DNA from: Cyanobacteria bacterium OH_PDB_112
GTDB lineage: Bacteria > Cyanobacteriota > Vampirovibrionia > Gastranaerophilales > CAJFVJ01
Direction: 5' to 3'
DNA: 8,809 nucleotides
Assembly: GCA_023457295.1 (NCBI GenBank)
Contig: JAEWLZ010000301.1
Coordinates: 1-8,809, forward strand
The notes under the pieces were generated by a model that saw only the letters and a list, made by a program, of their open reading frames with translations, was not told where the DNA came from and did no database searches. This document shows, one piece after another, positions 4,120 through 8,809 of the stretch; positions within the stretch are counted from its first letter, which is position 1, and each line of letters begins with the position of its first letter. The translations under genes and the position numbers were made by a program.

Positions 4120-5889
4120 ATGGGAAAAATAAAAAAACTCGACCCAAATCTTATAAACCAAATAGCGGCAGGCGAAGTTATCGAAAGACCATCATCTGTT
4201 GTCAAAGAACTTGTAGAAAACTCTATTGACGCGGGTGCCGACAAAATAGAAATAGAAATTTCTAACGAATGCAGAAATATCCGCGTTGCAGATAACGGAT
4301 CAGGAATTAACGAAGATGATATTATAGAAGCTTTTGCACCTCATGCGACAAGCAAAATATCAACTCAAGACGATTTATGGAACATAGGAACTTTAGGCTT
4401 TAGAGGCGAAGCGCTTGCAAGTATTATCTCAATTGCAAAAGTAACTTGCACTTCTCGCACGGCCGAAAGCGATACAGGCACAAAAGTCGAATGCGCCAAT
4501 TCTGAGGTAAAAAAATCTTATGTAGGCTGTGCCGTAGGCACAATTATGGACGTAAGAGATTTATTCTACAATACGCCAGTAAGACTTAAATTTTTAAAAA
4601 ATGACCGTTCAGAATACTCAAATATTATAGAAATTTTGCAAAATATAGCGATTTCTCACCCCGAAATTTCTTTCACTCTAAAAAATGAAAGAACGGTTTC
4701 GCTCAAAACCTCGGGCTCAAGTGATTTGCTTATAACTTTAACCGAGATTTATTCTGAGGATTTGACAAAACAACTAAAAGAAGTTAAAAAAACAGACGCA
4801 TTGTCACACCTTGAAATCAGCGGCTTTGTAAGCTTGCCAAGTTTTACAAGATCTAATAAAAAAGCTGTTTATCTTTTTGTGAACGGACGTGTAGTCAAAT
4901 GCCCAGTTCTTTTAAAAGCTGTATCTTTTTCTTATGAAGAACTTATTCCTAGAGGGAAACATCCTTTTGTCGCAATAAATTTGAACTTGCCGAAAGATGA
5001 ACTTGATGTGAACGTCCATCCGACAAAACGTGAAATAAGATACCAGAAAGGCAATCAGATTTTCAATTTTGTTCATTCCGCAATAAAACAGGCATTAGAA
5101 TTTAATTCAAACCAATTGCAACCTGCCTTTGTTTCAGCGGAAGAAAAAAATCAAGAAATGACAGATGCTGAAAGTTTTATAGATTTTTCTTCTTTTAAAA
5201 CAGGATTTAAAGAAGATTTCAAATCGCAAATAAAAGCTTCGGCACAGCTTTACAAGCCTCTTGAAGCAGAATTTATTCAACAAAATATTGAGACAGAGCA
5301 ACAGAAATTCGAGCTTGCAACCCAGGAAAAATCTTGTGATTATAGAATTATAGGGCAGCTAAAAAATACTTATATTTTAGTTGAATTAAAAAACGGGCTT
5401 CAAATTATCGATCAACATATTGCGCATGAAAGATATCTTTATGAAGAACTTTTAGAACAAAAAGAGATTTCTTCTCAACTGATTTTGGTGGCATCTCCGA
5501 TAATTTTAGAGCCTTCTGAAATCGCTATTTTGCAAGAAAATTGTGAGATATTGAAAAAATACGGTTACAAAATCGAATTTCCGTCTGCTAATGAAATTAT
5601 ATTTAGAAAACTTCCACAATTAATCGCAAATCAAAACCCCAAAGAAATTTTAAACGACTTGCTCAAGTCACTTGAAGGTTCTATCGAAAAAATTGGCAAC
5701 GAAATTCTTATTTCAACCGCCTGCCATGCTGCGGTAAAAGCCAATCAACCCTTAAGTTTTACCCAAATGGACGACTTAATTAAAAAATGGTTCACAACAA
5801 AAAACCCCACAACTTGTCCTCACGGGAGAATTGTTGCTCATACCATTGATATTACTGAAATAGCAGGCTTTTTTGGCAGAGCAAAATAA
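4120..5889 (+). CDS. mutL: MutL, DNA mismatch repair ATPase with C-terminal endonuclease motifs
   Basis: MutL links mismatch recognition by MutS to strand removal. The protein has 589 residues, with an N-terminal GHKL ATPase domain (about 1-330), a variable linker (about 335-410) and a C-terminal dimerisation/endonuclease domain. ATPase motifs are ELVENSIDAGA with E30 and N34, DNGSGI (58-63), ATSKI (76-80), GFRGEALASI (93-102) and VNVHPTKRE (297-305). The nuclease metal site of MutH-less bacteria is present as DQHIAHERYLYE (431-442), ACHAAVKA (534-541) and CPHGRI (566-571), keeping D431, H433, E437, C535, C566 and H568. QLILV (453-457) may be the sliding-clamp contact. The usual DQHA and CPHGRP read DQHI and CPHGRI here. 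The ATG has AGAAGGA 8 bases ahead. No mutS is in the window, and the gene seems to stand alone. Confidence 0.97.
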   Translation: MGKIKKLDPNLINQIAAGEVIERPSSVVKELVENSIDAGADKIEIEISNECRNIRVADNGSGINEDDIIEAFAPHATSKISTQDDLWNIGTLGFRGEALASIISIAKVTCTSRTAESDTGTKVECANSEVKKSYVGCAVGTIMDVRDLFYNTPVRLKFLKNDRSEYSNIIEILQNIAISHPEISFTLKNERTVSLKTSGSSDLLITLTEIYSEDLTKQLKEVKKTDALSHLEISGFVSLPSFTRSNKKAVYLFVNGRVVKCPVLLKAVSFSYEELIPRGKHPFVAINLNLPKDELDVNVHPTKREIRYQKGNQIFNFVHSAIKQALEFNSNQLQPAFVSAEEKNQEMTDAESFIDFSSFKTGFKEDFKSQIKASAQLYKPLEAEFIQQNIETEQQKFELATQEKSCDYRIIGQLKNTYILVELKNGLQIIDQHIAHERYLYEELLEQKEISSQLILVASPIILEPSEIAILQENCEILKKYGYKIEFPSANEIIFRKLPQLIANQNPKEILNDLLKSLEGSIEKIGNEILISTACHAAVKANQPLSFTQMDDLIKKWFTTKNPTTCPHGRIVAHTIDITEIAGFFGRAK

Positions 5890-6166
5890 TTTTTATTTTT
5901 AAGCAAAAAGGCATGCCTTTAAACGAATTTCTAATTTTATTTTTGAAAAAATTAAGATTTTTTATCGATTTAATGTCAAAATAACACTAAAAATTTGCTA
6001 AAATTAATCAAAATTTTATAAAAAATCACATTTTTAATCCCAAAAGTTTAAAAAACAATAAAAATACATGTAAACAAATGTAAATTCTTGTATATAAAAA
6101 CCGCAAATTTTTTCCTTCAGCGATTTTTAATAATATGTAAGGTATTAAGTTGGCAAAAGAGAAAAA
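5890..6166. other. Very AT-rich gene-free interval after mutL
   Basis: No gene of normal size is seen in these 277 bases. The exact 14-bp palindrome AAAGGCATGCCTTT (5907-5920) lies 18 bases after the mutL stop. As RNA it gives only a 5-bp stem with a CATG loop and no T-run directly after it, so it is a poor terminator. The remainder is A/T runs and possible promoter sequence for the downstream gene. Confidence 0.6.
6065..6098 (+). promoter_or_regulatory. Possible promoter region with 10-bp phased GTA motifs before the membrane-protein pair
   Basis: GTA steps occur at 6070, 6080 and 6090, the first two as exact ATGTAAA repeats (6068-6074 and 6078-6084), and lead into TATATAAAA (6091-6099), a plausible -10. 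TACAT/ATGTA (6065-6069 and 6078-6082) also form a small inverted repeat. No -35 is evident. Call rests on position and phase in a highly AT-rich background. Confidence 0.3.
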
Positions 6167-7216
6167 ATGGTCGCTTCTTTAAATTCTCAAAATACTGTTA
6201 TCAATGATACAGTAGCGCTAAATAAAAGAAAAAAGCGCTATTATGAACCATCTGAACAATTAAAAGAGCAGATGTATAAAAATCATGACCATTTATTGCC
6301 AAGTGATATTTTCACAAAAACAAAAACATCTCTAAAAAAATTGGGACAAACGGTTACAACATACCCGGTAAAAGGTTTAAAAGGCGATCAAAACGCGAAT
6401 CTTTACGAATTCCTTGCTATGGGAACTATCCCTTATGTAATAGGAAGTTTAGCTATGATAGGCGTATTCAATGGAGCATCAAAATTCTTTCCTCCTGATG
6501 CAAGAAAAGAAGCCGGCAAAATTGGTAAAAAACTCGGTGTTGGTGTTGTCCTTTATGTTTTAGCAAAAGAATTATCTAAAAAAATTATTGACGCACCGGT
6601 AAAAGCTTCTACCGGAGTAGATCTTGACCAGTATTATGAAAAAATCGTCCATGAATTGCCTGAAAATGCCAACGAAAAAGGAGTTACAAGGAAGGAATAT
6701 CATAAAGTATTTGAAAGTGTTGATTTCCCTCGCTGGGATTTATTCTACACGCAAGGTTTTGAAAACGGAAACCGTAACGAATACTTTGATAAAATAGCTA
6801 AAAAGAACGGTTACGGAGAATTACAAGCTTCTGACCAGGAAATGAAACCAAAAATTAAACAACTTATTACAAAAGCAACAACTTGGAAATTTATTCTAGG
6901 TTACGCTCTTGCCGCAACGGCAGTCGGTATAGCCGCGCAAAAACCTTGGGAAGAGCTCTTTGTAAGCAAAGGTATTAAGAAACAAAGCATCATAAACGCT
7001 GTTCCTCACACATTTAGCATGCTTAAAAGAAGTGTTATTGATATGTGGAAAGGTACAGCAGGAAAAACAAAAACTGCAGGTATTTTAGGAAAAGCCCTTT
7101 TACTTTCTTCGGCAATTCTTTCCGTTGCCGCTCCTATTGCCACTATCAGCGGTTTTAAAGCAAAACATGAAGATAAACAAGTTATAGACAACGCCAAGAG
7201 GTATTACGAAGCATAA
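6167..7216 (+). CDS. Hypothetical multi-pass membrane protein, first of a paralogous pair
   Basis: The 349-residue protein belongs to no family I can name. A polar, basic N-terminus (1-80) is followed by hydrophobic segments at about 83-105 and 123-140, a soluble stretch (141-238) and segments at about 241-258 and 306-330, giving probably four membrane passes, with no cleavable signal. The soluble part begins with IIDAPVKASTGVDLDQYY (140-157) and contains RWDLFYT (189-195). Both have counterparts in the next gene, as has KGLKGD (69-74). The ATG at 6167 has only AAGAG as ribosome site. A TAAGG farther up (6138-6142) better suits a TTG at 6150 in another frame. No in-frame start exists upstream, as TAA lies at 6146. 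The gene overlaps the next by one base. Inner-membrane location is inferred. Confidence 0.85.
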   Translation: MVASLNSQNTVINDTVALNKRKKRYYEPSEQLKEQMYKNHDHLLPSDIFTKTKTSLKKLGQTVTTYPVKGLKGDQNANLYEFLAMGTIPYVIGSLAMIGVFNGASKFFPPDARKEAGKIGKKLGVGVVLYVLAKELSKKIIDAPVKASTGVDLDQYYEKIVHELPENANEKGVTRKEYHKVFESVDFPRWDLFYTQGFENGNRNEYFDKIAKKNGYGELQASDQEMKPKIKQLITKATTWKFILGYALAATAVGIAAQKPWEELFVSKGIKKQSIINAVPHTFSMLKRSVIDMWKGTAGKTKTAGILGKALLLSSAILSVAAPIATISGFKAKHEDKQVIDNAKRYYEA

Positions 7217-8809
7217 TGACGACTGAATTGACTCTTCAAAAAAATTCAATATCTCAAAACCAGAGCAATCCCAAAGCAAAGAATGCTCCAAAAAGTGTTG
7301 ACTATTCAAAATATCAACTCGGAGCAAAAGCTTATTCTCCTAAAGGTTATTTAGTAAATACTCCTTTATGGAAAGCTCCTTTTGTTATGGTGGGTGATAC
7401 CTTTGAAAATGTAAAAAATCTCGGAAAAGGTCTTAAAGGAAAAAGTGATGACCATAAATTGGGTCAAACAAATAATTTAGGTATGCAAGGCGCAGGTTTA
7501 GCTATTGCTGGCTATCTTGCAAGTACAAAAGTTCTTCCCGTTAAAAAAGGTATGGAATTTGTAGGTTTTGCATCTTTCCTTGCATCTATGGCTTTATTCC
7601 CTACTTTATTTATTCAAGCTCCAATACAAGCTTTGTACGGTTTTAACATAAATCAAAAATATGTTGACAGCTACGGACGTAAAAAAGATGTACACCGCGA
7701 TCCTCAATACACACCTTGGGATTTATATCCTTCAGAAAAATTGAGTTCCGTAGGCGATAGAATGGGCATAGACAAAAATATGACAAATCGCCAAAGTGTA
7801 ATAAAAGAAAAAATGACAAAAATTTCAATTCAAGCAGATACTTTATGGATGCTTACTGCCGGTATCGCAGTTCCTGCAATGAGCGCATTAATTTCTTGCG
7901 CAGCAGAAAAAGGAATGCATCATATTAATAAAGTATTAAAAACAAATCAAGTTAACAAAAAAATAAATGATTTATCTTCAATAACAGAAGCCGATAAAAA
8001 AGAAACTGAAAAATTGGAAGCTTTCTTGAAAGAAAATACTAACAAATCTTTAAATGAAAAATCAGCAAACGATTTGGTAAAACTTATTGCAGGCAATGAT
8101 GACGAAAGAATCCACGAATCTTTCAAAGCTGATTTGAAAGAATTATTAAAATCAGAAAAAACTACTGATGTTTCTGAAATGTTCGGAGATGTTAAACTTG
8201 AAATTCCTCATCCTGACAATAAAGATGCAAAAGTAAATGTTGAGATTAAAAAAGAAGAAATAAAAGCGGCATTAGAAGCTAAACAACTAAACAAAGACAT
8301 CGCTTTATTCGGAGAAAAAAATGAACCTCAAAGAAAAGCTGTCGCAAATGTTATAAACACTCTTTACAAAGAAAAAGCAGTTCAACAAAGTGAAGCATTT
8401 AAAACTGACAGAAGCGTTAGAGAAGCTCTTGATACTCATTTCCAAACGGTTTTAAGTTCTAAACTTGATACTGAGCCTTTACATTTAAGCAAAGAAAAAG
8501 CTGAAATGCTTAAAAATGTTCATAAAGAATTCAGCATTTTTAGGCAAAAAGACAAAGTCTTAAAAGAATATGTTATACACAAAACAGGATTGAATGAAGG
8601 TTCTGTCGGAGCTCTTGAGTGGGCTAAAGCTTCCAATGGTATTTTCAAAGCTTTAGGATTTAAAGATGCAGAAATCAAAAAAATGCAAGAATCCGAATCA
8701 CAAGCCAGAAAAATTCTTGAAGCTAAATTTGAAGAAATTGTCAAAAACGATGAAAAATACAAGGAAACAGTTAAAAAAATCGCAAACCTTGTAAAACATT
8801 ACGAAACAG
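7216..8809 (+). CDS. Hypothetical membrane protein with long charged C-terminal region, partial (runs off window)
   Basis: From the ATG overlapping the previous stop (TAATG at 7214-7218) the frame stays open for 531 codons to the window edge, so the true end is unknown. The AAGAGG at 7196-7201 lies 14 bases ahead, so start is probably by coupling. The order is: polar N-terminus (1-85), hydrophobic segments at about 90-107 and 114-140, a soluble stretch with APIQALYGFNINQKY (135-149) and PWDLYP (167-172), a hydrophobic segment at about 209-229, then about 300 residues that are Lys/Glu-rich and predicted helical, with no membrane segments. The membrane part mirrors that of the preceding gene. 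The soluble tail, probably coiled coil in parts, is absent there. I do not recognise a domain in the tail and propose no function. Base composition is similar to its neighbours. Confidence 0.85.
   Translation, partial: MTTELTLQKNSISQNQSNPKAKNAPKSVDYSKYQLGAKAYSPKGYLVNTPLWKAPFVMVGDTFENVKNLGKGLKGKSDDHKLGQTNNLGMQGAGLAIAGYLASTKVLPVKKGMEFVGFASFLASMALFPTLFIQAPIQALYGFNINQKYVDSYGRKKDVHRDPQYTPWDLYPSEKLSSVGDRMGIDKNMTNRQSVIKEKMTKISIQADTLWMLTAGIAVPAMSALISCAAEKGMHHINKVLKTNQVNKKINDLSSITEADKKETEKLEAFLKENTNKSLNEKSANDLVKLIAGNDDERIHESFKADLKELLKSEKTTDVSEMFGDVKLEIPHPDNKDAKVNVEIKKEEIKAALEAKQLNKDIALFGEKNEPQRKAVANVINTLYKEKAVQQSEAFKTDRSVREALDTHFQTVLSSKLDTEPLHLSKEKAEMLKNVHKEFSIFRQKDKVLKEYVIHKTGLNEGSVGALEWAKASNGIFKALGFKDAEIKKMQESESQARKILEAKFEEIVKNDEKYKETVKKIANLVKHYET

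Noticed and set aside
1..8809. CRISPR arrays, tRNA or rRNA genes, transposases, phage genes
   Set aside because: I saw no regularly spaced repeats, cloverleaf-like sequence, transposase or phage motifs anywhere in the window.

Overview
The window is AT-rich bacterial DNA with two clear functional themes and a poorly characterised right end. It carries a flagellar gene cluster with the export-gate order fliP-fliQ-fliR and a FlaG-like/FliS/FliT chaperone set. It also has a stand-alone mutL of the endonuclease type, and two large, strange membrane proteins. Low G+C, flagella and lineage-specific membrane hypotheticals remind me of gut Vampirovibrionia/Melainabacteria (Gastranaerophilales-like). 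This is recall-based inference: the window has no rRNA or other phylogenetic marker except mutL, which could be used to test it.

Layout. Positions 1-1875 (+ strand) form one tight operon: the 3' part of fliP, then fliQ with an unusual C-terminal tail of about 70 residues, fliR, and a 65-residue protein with a possible zinc-binding CxH...CxxC pattern. Positions 1856-3175 (- strand) converge on it and overlap it by 20 bp. Read in their own direction they are a FlaG-like gene, fliS and a fliT-like gene.

Positions 3176-3486 form a divergent control region. Its + strand end carries a near-consensus sigma-28 (FliA) flagellar promoter (TAAAGTCT-N11-GCCGATTA), preceded by two copies of TGTAACAAA one helical turn apart. 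This promoter drives an unrecognised 50-codon gene (3487-3639) that ends at a strong intrinsic terminator (3696-3720). The gene is too short to stand out in ordinary gene calling, and its promoter ties it to late flagellar expression. It is the most interesting item in the window.

Positions 3721-4119 are noncoding. They hold a G+C-rich island of hairpins and degenerate repeats unlike the surrounding DNA, then an inverted repeat before mutL. Positions 4120-5889 are mutL, with all ATPase motifs and, in slightly altered form, the metal-binding nuclease motifs. Positions 5890-6166 are very AT-rich and noncoding. From 6167 to the window end lie two overlapping, co-directional genes for multi-pass membrane proteins. 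They share collinear short motifs (KGLKG, an APxxAxxG...QxY block, WDL), so they look like diverged tandem paralogues. The second runs off the right edge.

How the genes fit together: FliP, FliQ and FliR build the membrane channel of the flagellar type III secretion system. FliS and FliT-like proteins would hold filament subunits and cap before export, and FlaG-like proteins affect the filament. The sigma-28 gene would be switched on only after hook completion, together with filament genes. mutL and the membrane pair have no evident link to motility.
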